Assembly (NCBI RefSeq): GCF_005768555.2 | Contig: NZ_VCHX02000320.1 | Span: 112,031-176,030, forward strand | Reading direction: 5' to 3' | Length of the DNA: 64,000 bases | Origin: Streptomyces sporangiiformans | Lineage (GTDB): Bacteria > Actinomycetota > Actinomycetes > Streptomycetales > Streptomycetaceae | Shown here: positions 8,736 to 17,108 of the stretch, piece by piece | How positions within the stretch are numbered: the stretch's first letter is position 1 | Layout: every line of letters begins with the position of its first letter | Notes under the pieces: generated by a model | What the model was told of the DNA's origin: nothing | The model's input: only the letters and a program-made list of their open reading frames with translations | Databases searched by the model: none | Position numbers and translations under genes: made by a program

Positions 8736-8900
8736 GGGTGCAGCCTATGAGCGGGGCGGTGCCGGAAGGTACGGCCCGGCCCGGCAAGTGACGTAGACCA
8801 CGGCTTCGTACAGCCGTAGCGCCCGCCGGGGAGGGGGCGCCGAGCCCGGTTGAGAGCGTGACTCGGAGAGGGATTCAGGGCGGGATTCGGAGCGTGATGG

Positions 8901-9437
8901 TCAGAGCGTGAGGAGCATCGCGAGCATCCCGATGCCCATCGAGAGCCGGCACGCCCGCGACAGCTCCGGACGATCGCCCCAGCGGGCCGCACGGGTGCCG
9001 CCTCCTTCGTGTCCGGCGACAGCGACCGGGACCAGCCGTGTTCCGGTCCACAGCACGTAGGCGGTGAAGTACACGAGGAGCACTCCCGTCAGCACGGGCA
9101 CCCCGGAGTGCGCGCCGCGGGCCATCGCCGCCGCCATGTAGACCATCGCGGACGCGCCCACCAGATGGTGCAGATGATGCGGACAGGTCCGCGCCGCCCA
9201 CAGGGCACGCAGCGCGGCCGCGCCGAACACGGCCGTGTAGCCCAGCCACGCCCACCGCGGCGGCGTCAGCACCGTGGCGGGCACCGCCATCGCGGCCATG
9301 CCGAATCCCATGAGCGCCTCGCCGCCCGCCGCGCGGCGCTGCTCCTCCACGGGGCTGCGCATCCGCAGCAGACAGTAGGCCCCGGTCGCCGCGCACAGCG
9401 CGACGAGCAGCCAGCCTGGTGACGAAGCTCCGTGCAC
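8901..9437 (-). CDS. DUF5134 family membrane protein
   Basis: A 178-residue protein with about five or six hydrophobic helices (for example WLLVALCAATGAYCLLRM and VPVLTGVLLVYFTAYVLWTG). It has a His-rich loop, TCPHHLHHLVGASAMVYM, between helices that could bind a metal such as copper or haem. I recognise it as DUF5134, function unknown. GTG at 9437 has GGGGAGG six bases upstream, while a longer in-frame extension lacks membrane character. A gap of 165 bases with nothing recognisable separates it from the co-oriented M56 gene. Confidence 0.8.
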   Translation of the reverse strand: MHGASSPGWLLVALCAATGAYCLLRMRSPVEEQRRAAGGEALMGFGMAAMAVPATVLTPPRWAWLGYTAVFGAAALRALWAARTCPHHLHHLVGASAMVYMAAAMARGAHSGVPVLTGVLLVYFTAYVLWTGTRLVPVAVAGHEGGGTRAARWGDRPELSRACRLSMGIGMLAMLLTL

Positions 9438-9574
9438 CGCGCACCTCCCCGCTCGACGGTGCCGAACAGCCCGGTCGAAGAGATGCCCGTGCCGATCGGT
9501 GCGCACGCGAGCGCAAGGGTGTACTCGGGGAGCGTGCGCGGTGCACCGAGGGGCCCTTCCGCGACACCAGGTCA

Positions 9575-9584
9575 GAAACTTTGC
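9575..9584 (+). promoter_or_regulatory. GAAACTTTGC element upstream of the LacI-operon promoter
   Basis: This 10-mer lies 12 bases upstream of the -35 of the sugar operon. The same 10-mer occurs in the xylanase leader at 19787-19796 and resembles the first half of the CGAAACTTTCG element associated with Streptomyces xylanase promoters. Confidence 0.35.
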
Positions 9585-9596
9585 GGTCACCGACCG

Positions 9597-9626
9597 TTGA
9601 CATGAGACACAGGTCACTCCTACCTT
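9597..9626 (+). promoter_or_regulatory. housekeeping-type promoter of the LacI/ABC/GH31 operon
   Basis: TTGACA at 9597-9602 and TACCTT at 9621-9626 are separated by 18 bases. The predicted start leaves a leader of about 70 bases before GTG 9701. Confidence 0.6.
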
Positions 9627-9700
9627 CAGGCACGCCGGTTCGGGAATCCGGCTGACGTACGAAATGTCGAACAGCTGTGGGCGGCGGAGGTGCGTACGGG

Positions 9701-10819
9701 GTGTCGAACCGGTTCGACGAGGTCGCCGCGGGCGACCGTGGCCCCGCGGGCGACGGCAGCCGCACTCGCGTGAGCGGCGGCAGTCCCACTGCCGCTGCCG
9801 TCAACATCGGTGAGATCGCGCGCCTCGCCGGTGTCTCGCGCAGCACGGTCTCGTACGCGCTGAGCGGCAAGCGGCCGATCTCGGAGCGGACCCGGCTGCG
9901 CATTCAGCAAGTCATCGACGAGTACGGCTTCCAGCCCAACGCCAGTGCCCGCGCGCTGGCCCACGGTCGCACCCGGACCCTCGGCGTGGTCTTCCCGCCG
10001 GCCGGCCGCCGCTACACCGACATGCAACTCGACTTCCTCAACGCGGTGATCGACGCCGCCGCCGTGCATGACCACGACGTGCTGCTGTCGCGCAGTGGCG
10101 AGGGCACGGACGAGGCGTTCGACCGGTTGGTGGGGCAGCGACGCGTGGACGGGGCGATCCTGATGGAGATCCGCGTCCAGGACTCACGTGTGGACCGGCT
10201 CCTCGGCACCGGATTCCCCTTCGTCACCATGGGGCGGACCGCGGACCCCGACGCCAACTCGTGGGTCGACATGGACTGGACGGAGCTCACCGCACGCTGC
10301 GTCCGGCATCTCGCCGAGCTCGGGCACCGGCGGCTCGCCCTGGTGAACCGGCCCCAGGAGCTGTTCGCCGTCGGATACGAGGCCGCGCACCGCGCCGTCG
10401 ACGGCTTCCGGGCGGCCGTCGCCGAGCAGGGGCTGACCGGCGAGATCCACCACTGCGGGGACGACGCGGCCTCGGGTGAGGCCGCCGTCCGGGAGATCCT
10501 CGCCCACGACCCGCTGACGACCGGTCTCGTCGTCCTCAACGAGGCGGCACTCGTGGGTGTGTACCGGGGACTGGCCCAAGCGGGCCGGTCCGTGCCCGAA
10601 GACGTATCGGTGACCGGTATCGCGGGCGCCCGCTGGGCCGAGATGGTCACCCCGATGATGACCGGCGCCGACAACCCGTCGGATGTCATGGGCCGGCTCG
10701 CCGTGGAGCTGCTGCTGGAACGGCTGGCGGATCCTCCGGCGGCGCGGTCCCGGCACCACCTGCTCGCCCCCGAACTCACCCTGCGCGCGAGCACCGGCCG
10801 TGCACCGAACCGCAGTTGA
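9701..10819 (+). CDS. LacI-family regulator of the adjacent sugar-uptake operon
   Basis: Dimeric repressor of 372 residues if GTG 9701 is used. The helix-turn-helix and hinge are VNIGEIARLAGVSRSTVSYA and RPISERTRLRIQQVIDEYGF, at about residues 35-80. A periplasmic-binding-like sugar domain follows. An unusual 30-residue low-complexity stretch precedes the DNA-binding domain, so the real start may lie downstream (GTG at 9770 is one option). In that case the operator at 9704 would be in the leader. It ends 24 bases before the binding-protein gene and is likely cotranscribed with it, so inducer binding would relieve repression of the whole operon. Confidence 0.9.
   Translation: MSNRFDEVAAGDRGPAGDGSRTRVSGGSPTAAAVNIGEIARLAGVSRSTVSYALSGKRPISERTRLRIQQVIDEYGFQPNASARALAHGRTRTLGVVFPPAGRRYTDMQLDFLNAVIDAAAVHDHDVLLSRSGEGTDEAFDRLVGQRRVDGAILMEIRVQDSRVDRLLGTGFPFVTMGRTADPDANSWVDMDWTELTARCVRHLAELGHRRLALVNRPQELFAVGYEAAHRAVDGFRAAVAEQGLTGEIHHCGDDAASGEAAVREILAHDPLTTGLVVLNEAALVGVYRGLAQAGRSVPEDVSVTGIAGARWAEMVTPMMTGADNPSDVMGRLAVELLLERLADPPAARSRHHLLAPELTLRASTGRAPNRS
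9704..9717. promoter_or_regulatory. perfect 14-bp palindrome TCGAACCGGTTCGA (LacI-type operator, copy 1)
   Basis: It directly follows the GTG at 9701, so that if translated it reads Ser-Asn-Arg-Phe. A perfect palindrome with a central CG pair is typical of LacI-family sites. An identical copy lies at 10847-10860. Confidence 0.7.
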
Positions 10820-10843
10820 ACCACGCACCCCTGGGAGAAACAC

Positions 10844-12088
10844 ATGTCGAACCGGTTCGATCGACGCTCGTTCCTGCGGATATCGGGCTCGGGGCTCCTC
10901 GCCGCGGGTCTGGCGGGGCCGCTCACCGCCTGCGGCGGCTCGGACAGCGGCTCGTCCGGCGGAAACGAGCTCGTCTGGTGGGACTACCTCGTCGAGGACG
11001 CCCGCCAGCCCGGCATGAAGGCGCTCATCGCCGACATCGAGAAGCAGGTCGGCGTCAAGATCACCCGCCGCACGTTCTCGTACGCCGAGCTGGAGCCCGC
11101 CATCATCAAGGGCGCCGCCTCCGGGGACCTGCCCGACATCGCGATCGTCGACAACACCTCGATGAACTCCTTCGTCCCCCAGGGGCTCCTCACCGATCTC
11201 ACCGACCGCGTGAAGGAGTGGGGCCAGTCGGACGCGTACTTCGAGGGCCCGTGGAACAGCGGCGTCATCGACGGCAAGACCTACTCCGTCCCGAACAACT
11301 CCAACTGCCTCTGCCTCTACTACAACACCGAGATGCTCAAGGAGGCGGGAGTCGAGCCCCCGAAGACCTGGGACGAGCTCGCCAAGGCCGCGAAGAAACT
11401 CACCAAGGGCGACACCTTCGGCTTCGCCATGAGTGCGATCAAGACCGAGGAGGGCGTCTTCCAGTTCGAGCCCTTCCTGTGGTCGACGGGCGGCGACCTG
11501 GACACCTTCGCCACGGACGGTGCCACCGCGCTGGCGTACCTGAAGGACCTGGTCGACGCGGGCGCGCTGTCGAAGCAGTGCGTCGGCTGGACCCAGCAGG
11601 ACACCAACAACCAGTTCGTCTCCGGCCGCGCGGCCATGCAGATCAACGGCCCCTGGCAACTGCCCGCCCTGCAGGCCCAGAAGAAGGTCAAGTGGGGCGT
11701 CGTCCCGATCCCGGTGGACAAGAAGGCGGCTAGCTGTCTCGGCGGCGAGAACTGGGTGATCCTCAAGACCAGCGGCAAGGCCGACCAGTGCTGGCAGGCC
11801 ATCAGGCGCAGCCAGGAGAAGACGGTCCTCGCCAAGTACCTCGACGGGCTCGGGCTGCTGCCCGCCCGCTCCGACATGGCCGACGCCGGCAAGTGGGCCA
11901 CCGATCCCACACTGAAGGTCTTCGTGCAGGAGTTCGCCAACGCGCGCCCGCGCTCCTACGGCCCGAACTACCCACAGCTGTCGCAGGCGATGGCCGAGGC
12001 CCTCCAGGCATCCCTCACCGGCAGCTCCAGCCCGCAGGCCGCCGCGAAGAAGGCCGCGTCCGCCATCACGCCCAAGCTGAAGAAATAG
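10844..12088 (+). CDS. ABC sugar transporter substrate-binding lipoprotein (Tat-type signal)
   Basis: Extracellular carbohydrate-binding protein of the bacterial family 1 type, 414 residues, delivering a sugar to the two permeases that follow. The N-terminus has a twin-arginine motif (DRRSFLRISG) and a lipobox (LTACGG), predicting export folded through Tat and then lipid anchoring. The mature domain has typical cluster features such as ELVWWDYLVEDARQPGM and GRAAMQINGPWQLPAL. The ATG start is immediately followed by the 14-bp palindrome. The gene sits eight bases before the first permease. Confidence 0.93.
   Translation: MSNRFDRRSFLRISGSGLLAAGLAGPLTACGGSDSGSSGGNELVWWDYLVEDARQPGMKALIADIEKQVGVKITRRTFSYAELEPAIIKGAASGDLPDIAIVDNTSMNSFVPQGLLTDLTDRVKEWGQSDAYFEGPWNSGVIDGKTYSVPNNSNCLCLYYNTEMLKEAGVEPPKTWDELAKAAKKLTKGDTFGFAMSAIKTEEGVFQFEPFLWSTGGDLDTFATDGATALAYLKDLVDAGALSKQCVGWTQQDTNNQFVSGRAAMQINGPWQLPALQAQKKVKWGVVPIPVDKKAASCLGGENWVILKTSGKADQCWQAIRRSQEKTVLAKYLDGLGLLPARSDMADAGKWATDPTLKVFVQEFANARPRSYGPNYPQLSQAMAEALQASLTGSSSPQAAAKKAASAITPKLKK
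10847..10860. promoter_or_regulatory. perfect 14-bp palindrome TCGAACCGGTTCGA (LacI-type operator, copy 2)
   Basis: It occupies codons 2-6 of the binding-protein gene, in the same register relative to the start codon as copy 1. Bound repressor here would block elongation or an internal promoter. Confidence 0.7.
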
Positions 12089-12095
12089 GCCCGGG

Positions 12096-13058
12096 ATGAG
12101 CCTCCAGGTGAAAGCCCGCGAGCCGGCGAAGGCGGTGGCGAAGACGGCAGCGGTGCGGCGCGGACACTCCCTCGTGGCGCGCCGCAACCGGGCCGGGTAC
12201 CTCATGTCGACGCCCGCACTGCTGTTCCTCGGCGCGACCATGCTCTTCCCGCTCGCCTACAACTTCTGGACCTCCGTCCACGACGTCGCCATCGGTGATC
12301 TGCTCACCGGCGACTGGACGTTCAGCGGCGTCGACAACTACGACAGCGTCGTCTCCGAGAGCGCATTCTGGCACTCGGTGCGCGTCTCACTGGCTTTCAC
12401 GGCCGGGTCGCTGGCCTTCCAGTTCACGATCGGCTTCGCGCTGGCGCTGCTGTTCGTACGGAAGTTCCCGCTGGCGGGCCTGTTCCGGTCCCTGATGCTG
12501 GTCGCGTGGCTGCTGCCGCCCATCGTCTCCGGCACCCTCTTCCGCTGGATGCTGGACGCCGACGCCGGCGCCTACAACGAACTGCTGCGGGCCGTGGGAC
12601 TGGACTCCCTCGCCCACAACTGGCTGACCGACCCGAGCACCGCGCTGCCCGGCGTGATCGCCGCGAACATCTGGGTGGGCGTGCCGTTCAACATGCTGCT
12701 GCTCCTGGTGGGGCTGCAGTCCATCGACCCCACGCTGTACGAGGCGGGGGCCATCGACGGCGCCGGGCCCTGGCAACGGCTGCGGCACATCACGATCCCG
12801 CTGATGCGGCCGGTGTCGGCGGCCGTGCTGCTGCTCGGCCTGATCTACACCTTCAAGGTCTTCGACCTCGTCTTCGTGCTCACCGGCGGCGGCCCCGTCG
12901 ACACCACGACCGTGCTGCCGCTGTACGTGTACCAGGTGGCGTTCAAACTCTTCCAGCTCGGCCGGGGCGCGGCGGCGGGCACCCTCCTGCTGCTCATCCC
13001 GCTGCTGGTCGCGATCGTCTACGTACGGCGCCTGCGCAAGGAAGGAGCCGCCGCATGA
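12096..13058 (+). CDS. ABC sugar transporter permease (MalF-like)
   Basis: Inner-membrane permease subunit of 320 residues with about six helices. The EAA loop that contacts the ATPase is visible as EAGAIDGAGPWQRLRHITIP. A basic cytoplasmic N-terminus precedes helix 1 (LMSTPALLFLGATMLFPLAY). It pairs with the next permease, whose ATG overlaps this stop by four bases. No ATPase gene is in the operon. Streptomyces importers of this class commonly share the ATPase MsiK, and I infer the same here. Confidence 0.93.
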   Translation: MSLQVKAREPAKAVAKTAAVRRGHSLVARRNRAGYLMSTPALLFLGATMLFPLAYNFWTSVHDVAIGDLLTGDWTFSGVDNYDSVVSESAFWHSVRVSLAFTAGSLAFQFTIGFALALLFVRKFPLAGLFRSLMLVAWLLPPIVSGTLFRWMLDADAGAYNELLRAVGLDSLAHNWLTDPSTALPGVIAANIWVGVPFNMLLLLVGLQSIDPTLYEAGAIDGAGPWQRLRHITIPLMRPVSAAVLLLGLIYTFKVFDLVFVLTGGGPVDTTTVLPLYVYQVAFKLFQLGRGAAAGTLLLLIPLLVAIVYVRRLRKEGAAA

Positions 13059-13882
13059 CCGGTACGAAGCGGCCCTGGCTGCTCACACTCGTCGCGGGCG
13101 TCATCACCGCGTTCTTCCTGCTGCCGCTGTACTGGATGATCGCCACGTCGCTGAAGAAGCCCGACCAGGTACTCACCTCGCCGCCCCAGTGGATCCCGTC
13201 ACCGCCGACCGGCGAGAGCTACACGCGGGCGCTGGACAAGCCGATGCTCGGCCAGGCGCTGCTCAACAGCGTCGCCATCTCGCTCGGCGTCGTCGTGCTG
13301 ACCCTGTTGTTCGCGGTGCCGCTCACCTACGCCATCGCCCGCATCGGTATGCGCGGCTCCGGCGCCATGGTGCTGTCGCTGCTCGTGGCGCAGCTGCTGC
13401 CCAGCATCGTGCTCGCCGCGCCCCTGTTCATCGTGCTGCGGCAGGTGGAGCTGACCAACACCCTCATCGGGCTGATCATCGCCGACACCACGCTCACCCT
13501 GCCGTTCGCGGTGATCGTGCTGCGTCCGCTGGTGCGGGCCATGCCCGTCGAGGTCGAGGAGGCGGGGCTGGTGGACGGCTGCGGGCTGCCGGGGGTGCTG
13601 TGGCGGATCGTGCTGCCCGTCATGCGGCCGGGTCTGATCGCGGTGGGTGGATTCTCGTTCCTGCTCGGCTGGGGTGAGTTCGTCTTCGGGATCACCCTCA
13701 ACAGCGATCCGAAGGTGCAGCCGGTGACTGTCCTGCTGAACACCTTCGTCGGCCAGACAGGTACCGATTGGGGCCCGCTCATGGCGGTCGCCACGCTCGT
13801 CAGCATCCCCGTGGTATGCGTCTTCGCGATGCTCCAGCGGTTCATCGTGGGCGGGCTGACCGCCGGAAGCGTCAAGTCCTAG
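13055..13882 (+). CDS. ABC sugar transporter permease (MalG-like)
   Basis: Second permease subunit, 275 residues and six predicted helices. The EAA loop is EVEEAGLVDGCGLPGVLWRI, and the MalG-type N-terminal segment LLPLYWMIATSLK is present. ATG 13055 overlaps the upstream stop as ATGA and has GGAAGGAG in front, so translation is coupled to the first permease. The frame is open upstream inside the first permease, but that part is only a shadow. Confidence 0.93.
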   Translation: MTGTKRPWLLTLVAGVITAFFLLPLYWMIATSLKKPDQVLTSPPQWIPSPPTGESYTRALDKPMLGQALLNSVAISLGVVVLTLLFAVPLTYAIARIGMRGSGAMVLSLLVAQLLPSIVLAAPLFIVLRQVELTNTLIGLIIADTTLTLPFAVIVLRPLVRAMPVEVEEAGLVDGCGLPGVLWRIVLPVMRPGLIAVGGFSFLLGWGEFVFGITLNSDPKVQPVTVLLNTFVGQTGTDWGPLMAVATLVSIPVVCVFAMLQRFIVGGLTAGSVKS

Positions 13883-13939
13883 CCCGCTGTTCCGAACCCC
13901 GTTGTCCCGAACCCGCTGTCCTGAACCGTTTTCCTGAAC
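13883..13939. repeat. four degenerate tandem repeats (about 15 bp) between permease and GH31 gene
   Basis: Units follow CCCGCTGTTCCGAAC, CCCGTTGTCCCGAAC, CCGCTGTCCTGAAC and CGTTTTCCTGAAC, getting shorter and more degenerate downstream. They fill the gap just after the permease stop and end about 11 bases before the purine-rich ribosome-binding site of the glycosidase. Confidence 0.7.
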
Positions 13940-13962
13940 GGCCTTTTCCCGCAAGGAGATCC

Positions 13963-15987
13963 ATGCCTGTCTTCCGCGTGCTCGACGACGCCCTGGAAGT
14001 GCGGCACCGGCACGAGGTGCTGCGTGTCGAGGCCTGGGGCACGGACAGCGCCCGCGTCAGGGTCGCCCGGTACCGCCTTCCGACGGACGACGTCGGGGCG
14101 CTCGACGCGGCGCCGGAGCACAGCGGCACCGTGACCGTCGGCGCGGAGAAGACCACGGCTCAACTAGTGAACGGTGAGCTGACCGTCACGGTCGTCTTCG
14201 ACGGCAACGCGGCCGACCCCGAGCCGCGCCTGACGTTCACCCGCACCGGCACCGACGAGGAACTGCTCGCCGAGCAGCCGGAGCACCCCTGGTCCCCGGG
14301 CGCCCGCGCCTTCCAGGGCAACCGGTCCGGCGCGTACGCGATCCACCAGCGATTCGCCGCCCACCCGGGCGAGCGGCTCTACGGCCTCGGCCAGCACACC
14401 CACGGCCGCCTCGACCACAAGGGCCTGCGCCTCGATCTGGTGCAGCGCAACGGCGAAGTGAGCATCCCCTTCGTACTCTCCAGCCGGGGCTACGGCTTCC
14501 TGTGGAACCAACCCGCCCTCGGCCGGGTCGAGTTCGCCGAGAACGCCACGCGCTGGACGGCCGATCAGGCGCGGGGGATCGACTACTGGATCACGGCCGC
14601 GCCCACGCCGCGCGACATCCTCGCCCGGTACGCCGACGCCACCGGCCACGCGCCCGAACTCCCGGAATGGGCCGCCGGTTTCTGGCAGTGCAAGCTTCGC
14701 TACCGGACACAGGACGAACTCCTCGCCGTCGCCCGCGAGCACAAGCGGCGGGGCCTGCCCCTGTCCGTCATCGTCTCCGACTACTTCCACTGGTCGGCGA
14801 TGGGCGACTACCGCTTCGATCCCGAAGAATGGCCGGACCCACAGGCCATGGTCGACGAACTCGCCGAGATGGGCGTCGAGTTGATGGTCTCCGTCTGGCC
14901 CACCGTCTCCCAGCTCTCCGAGCACTACGAGGACTTCCGCGACCGTGGGTTGCTGATCGGCTCCGACCAGGGCGCCGAGGTGCACCATCTGGTCCAGGAC
15001 AAGGGCATGGCCACCAGGATGCCCGTCTCCGTGTACGACCCGACCAACCCTGACACCCGCGCGTTCGTCTGGGACCTGATCCGCCGCAACTATCTCGACC
15101 TCGGCATCCGGGTCTTCTGGCTGGACGCCTGCGAACCCGAGCTCGACCCCGCCCACCCCGCGAACACCACGCTGTACGCGGGCCCCGGAGCCCAGACCCT
15201 CAACATCTACCCCCGTGACAACGCCCGCCTGTTCGCCGAGGGCATGGCCGCCGCCGGACAGCCCGGCACCGTCCTGCTGTCCCGCTCGGCCTGGGCGGGC
15301 TCCCAGAAGTACGGGGCGGCCGTCTGGTCCGGCGACATCCCCGCGACCTGGGACTCGCTGCGCTCACAGGTGCGGGCGGGACTCTCCATCGCCGTCTCCG
15401 GCATTCCCTGGTGGACCACCGACATCGGCGGCTTCCACGGCGGCGACCCGGACGACCCGGCGTACCGCGAACTGATGATCCGCTGGTTCCAGTACGGCGT
15501 CTTCTGCCCCCTCTTCCGGCTGCACGGCGACCGCGAGCCGCGCATGCCCTGGGGGTACGCGCAGACCGGCGGCCCCAACGAGGTCTGGTCGTACGGTGAG
15601 GAGGCGTACGAGATCCTCTCCGCCCAGCTCTTCCTGCGCGAGCGGCTACGGCCCTACCTGCAAGAGCAGATGCGTGTCGCGGCCGTCGAGGGTGTGCCGC
15701 CCATGCGGCCCCTCTTCGTCGACTTCCCTCAGGACGAGGTGAGTTGGACCGTCGAGGACCAGTTCCTCTTCGGCCCGGACATCCTCGTCGCCCCGGTCAC
15801 GGAGCCGGGCGCCCGCCACCGGGAGGTGTACCTCCCCGCGGGCCGCACCTGGACCGACGCCTGGACCGGGCACACCCACGAAGGCGGCCGGACCCTCACC
15901 GCCGAGGCACCGATCGAGCGCATCCCCGTCTTCACGACTCAGGGATCCGGCCTCCCCCTCAAGGACGCCGGTCGCGGGCGGATGTGA
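13963..15987 (+). CDS. glycoside hydrolase family 31 (alpha-xylosidase/alpha-glucosidase type)
   Basis: Intracellular retaining glycosidase of 674 residues with no signal peptide, expected to hydrolyse the oligosaccharide imported by the ABC system. An N-terminal beta-sandwich (to about residue 230) is followed by the (beta/alpha)8 barrel. The nucleophile is Asp388 in VFWLDACEPE and the acid/base is Asp458 in WSGDIPATWDSLRSQ. A C-terminal beta domain starts near FVDFPQDE. The WLDAxEPE form is the one I associate with bacterial alpha-xylosidases rather than maltases, suggesting xyloglucan-type oligosaccharides such as isoprimeverose. That substrate is an inference. ATG 13963 has AAGGAG upstream. 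The 3' end overlaps trpF by 29 bases on the other strand. Confidence 0.92.
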   Translation: MPVFRVLDDALEVRHRHEVLRVEAWGTDSARVRVARYRLPTDDVGALDAAPEHSGTVTVGAEKTTAQLVNGELTVTVVFDGNAADPEPRLTFTRTGTDEELLAEQPEHPWSPGARAFQGNRSGAYAIHQRFAAHPGERLYGLGQHTHGRLDHKGLRLDLVQRNGEVSIPFVLSSRGYGFLWNQPALGRVEFAENATRWTADQARGIDYWITAAPTPRDILARYADATGHAPELPEWAAGFWQCKLRYRTQDELLAVAREHKRRGLPLSVIVSDYFHWSAMGDYRFDPEEWPDPQAMVDELAEMGVELMVSVWPTVSQLSEHYEDFRDRGLLIGSDQGAEVHHLVQDKGMATRMPVSVYDPTNPDTRAFVWDLIRRNYLDLGIRVFWLDACEPELDPAHPANTTLYAGPGAQTLNIYPRDNARLFAEGMAAAGQPGTVLLSRSAWAGSQKYGAAVWSGDIPATWDSLRSQVRAGLSIAVSGIPWWTTDIGGFHGGDPDDPAYRELMIRWFQYGVFCPLFRLHGDREPRMPWGYAQTGGPNEVWSYGEEAYEILSAQLFLRERLRPYLQEQMRVAAVEGVPPMRPLFVDFPQDEVSWTVEDQFLFGPDILVAPVTEPGARHREVYLPAGRTWTDAWTGHTHEGGRTLTAEAPIERIPVFTTQGSGLPLKDAGRGRM

Positions 15988-16573
15988 TGAACGCGGTGAT
16001 CAGCGCGGGATCCTTGACTCCCCGGCTCCGCTCAACGCCGCTGGACACATCGACGCCCCATGGGCGGGTGGCGTCGATGGCGGCCCGCACGTTGTCCGGG
16101 GTGAGGCCCCCGGCGAGCAGCCACTTCTCTCCCGGGCCGGCCAGGGGTTTCCTGGTCCAGTCCCAGGGGACGCCGGAACCTGGCACAGGCGCGTCGAGGA
16201 GGAGGATGTCCTCGCCCATGTCCCCGCAGCGCGGCACGTGGTTGCCGAACGCCGCGGCGCGGATCAGTGTCCACCCGCCCATGGCCAGGTCGTCGTAGTA
16301 GGCGCGGTCGTCCGGCCCGTGCAGTTGGACGGCGCGGATTCCCGCGCGGTCGGCCAGGGACCGCACTTCGCTAAGGGGCTCGTCGCGGAAGACACCGACC
16401 GTCAGGACGTGCTCCGGTACACGACGGCACAACCGCGCGGCCGTGGTGGCGTCGAGACGGCGCGGACTGTCCGAGAAGACGAACCCGATGGCGTCGGCTC
16501 CTGCTTCGAGGGCCGTGTCGACGTCCCTCTCGGTTTTCAGACCACAGATCTTGATGAACAGGGAGTCACTCAT
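15959..16573 (-). CDS. trpF: phosphoribosylanthranilate isomerase (TrpF)
   Basis: Soluble (beta/alpha)8 enzyme of 204 residues for step 3 of tryptophan synthesis, converting N-(5-phosphoribosyl)anthranilate to CdRP. Both catalytic residues are in place: Cys10 in FIKICGLKT and Asp127 in ILLLDAPVPGSG. Substrate-phosphate segments VQLHG and LLAGGLTPDNV are intact. It is not in a trp operon. Its ATG overlaps the stop of a VOC-family gene by eight bases (ATGAGTGA), so the two are translationally coupled. Streptomyces usually lack trpF because bifunctional PriA covers the step, so this copy is unusual and may serve a specialised or redundant role. Confidence 0.88.
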   Translation of the reverse strand: MSDSLFIKICGLKTERDVDTALEAGADAIGFVFSDSPRRLDATTAARLCRRVPEHVLTVGVFRDEPLSEVRSLADRAGIRAVQLHGPDDRAYYDDLAMGGWTLIRAAAFGNHVPRCGDMGEDILLLDAPVPGSGVPWDWTRKPLAGPGEKWLLAGGLTPDNVRAAIDATRPWGVDVSSGVERSRGVKDPALITAFITSARDRRP

Positions 16574-17012
16574 GCTCGCCTCCGGCGGCGAAGACCTGTG
16601 AGTCGTCGGCGAACGCCTTGAACTCCAGGGCATTGCCCGCCGGGTCGAGCAAGAACATCGTCCACTGCTCGCCGGTCTGCCCCTCGAACCGCACATAGGG
16701 CTCGATGACGAACTCGGTGCCCGCCGTACGCAGCCGGGAGGCGAGTTTGTGGAACTCCGGGACGGTCAGGATCAGCCCGAAGTGCGGCACGGGGACGTCG
16801 TGGCCGTCGACGGGGTTGCGCACGCCCCGCGAGCGGCCGGGCGCCAGGTGAGTGACGAACTGATGGCCGTGCAGGTTCCAGTCCACCCAGCTGTCCGCGC
16901 TGCGGCCCTGCTCCAGGCCCAGCACCTCGCCGTAGAAGTGGCGCGCGGCGGTCAGGTCGTCGACCGGCATGGCCAGATGGAACCGGGGGATGGGGGAGTC
17001 GAGAACGGTCAT
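16566..17012 (-). CDS. VOC (glyoxalase/bleomycin-resistance fold) family protein
   Basis: A 148-residue single-domain metalloprotein-like VOC protein. Two beta-alpha-beta-beta-beta halves start at PRFHLAMPVDDLTAARHFY and VPHFGLILTVPEFHKLASRL. The candidate metal ligands are His in FHLAMP, His in PHFGL and Glu near GNALEFKAF. The substrate is unknown. It is the first gene of a two-gene unit with trpF and is divergent from a GntR regulator, so both are probably controlled from the palindrome at 17074. Its coupling with trpF hints at an aromatic substrate, but that is conjecture. Confidence 0.82.
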   Translation of the reverse strand: MTVLDSPIPRFHLAMPVDDLTAARHFYGEVLGLEQGRSADSWVDWNLHGHQFVTHLAPGRSRGVRNPVDGHDVPVPHFGLILTVPEFHKLASRLRTAGTEFVIEPYVRFEGQTGEQWTMFLLDPAGNALEFKAFADDSQVFAAGGEHE

Positions 17013-17073
17013 GTGAGGGTGCTGCCTTCCTGAACGCGAGCCCCGCGACGCGCCGGACCAGGGGTTGATTGTA

Positions 17074-17089
17074 GTGATGTTAACATTAC
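17074..17089. promoter_or_regulatory. 16-bp near-perfect palindrome GTGATGTTAACATTAC (GntR operator candidate)
   Basis: Arms pair at 7 of 8 positions around TTAA. It sits between the divergent VOC-trpF unit and the gntR gene, 20 bases before the regulator's start, in a markedly A/T-rich patch. The location fits control of both directions by the adjacent FadR-type regulator. Confidence 0.6.
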
Positions 17090-17108
17090 GACATGGACGG
17101 CGAGCGTG

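Noticed and set aside
10184..12241. Very long open frame antisense to the LacI and binding-protein genes
   Set aside because: The plus strand encodes two clearly recognisable proteins. The antisense frame gives low-complexity Gly/Val/Arg sequence with no family, as expected in high-GC DNA.
14164..15156. 330-codon antisense frame inside the GH31 gene
   Set aside because: It lies entirely opposite the catalytic barrel and has no recognisable motif or ribosome-binding site.
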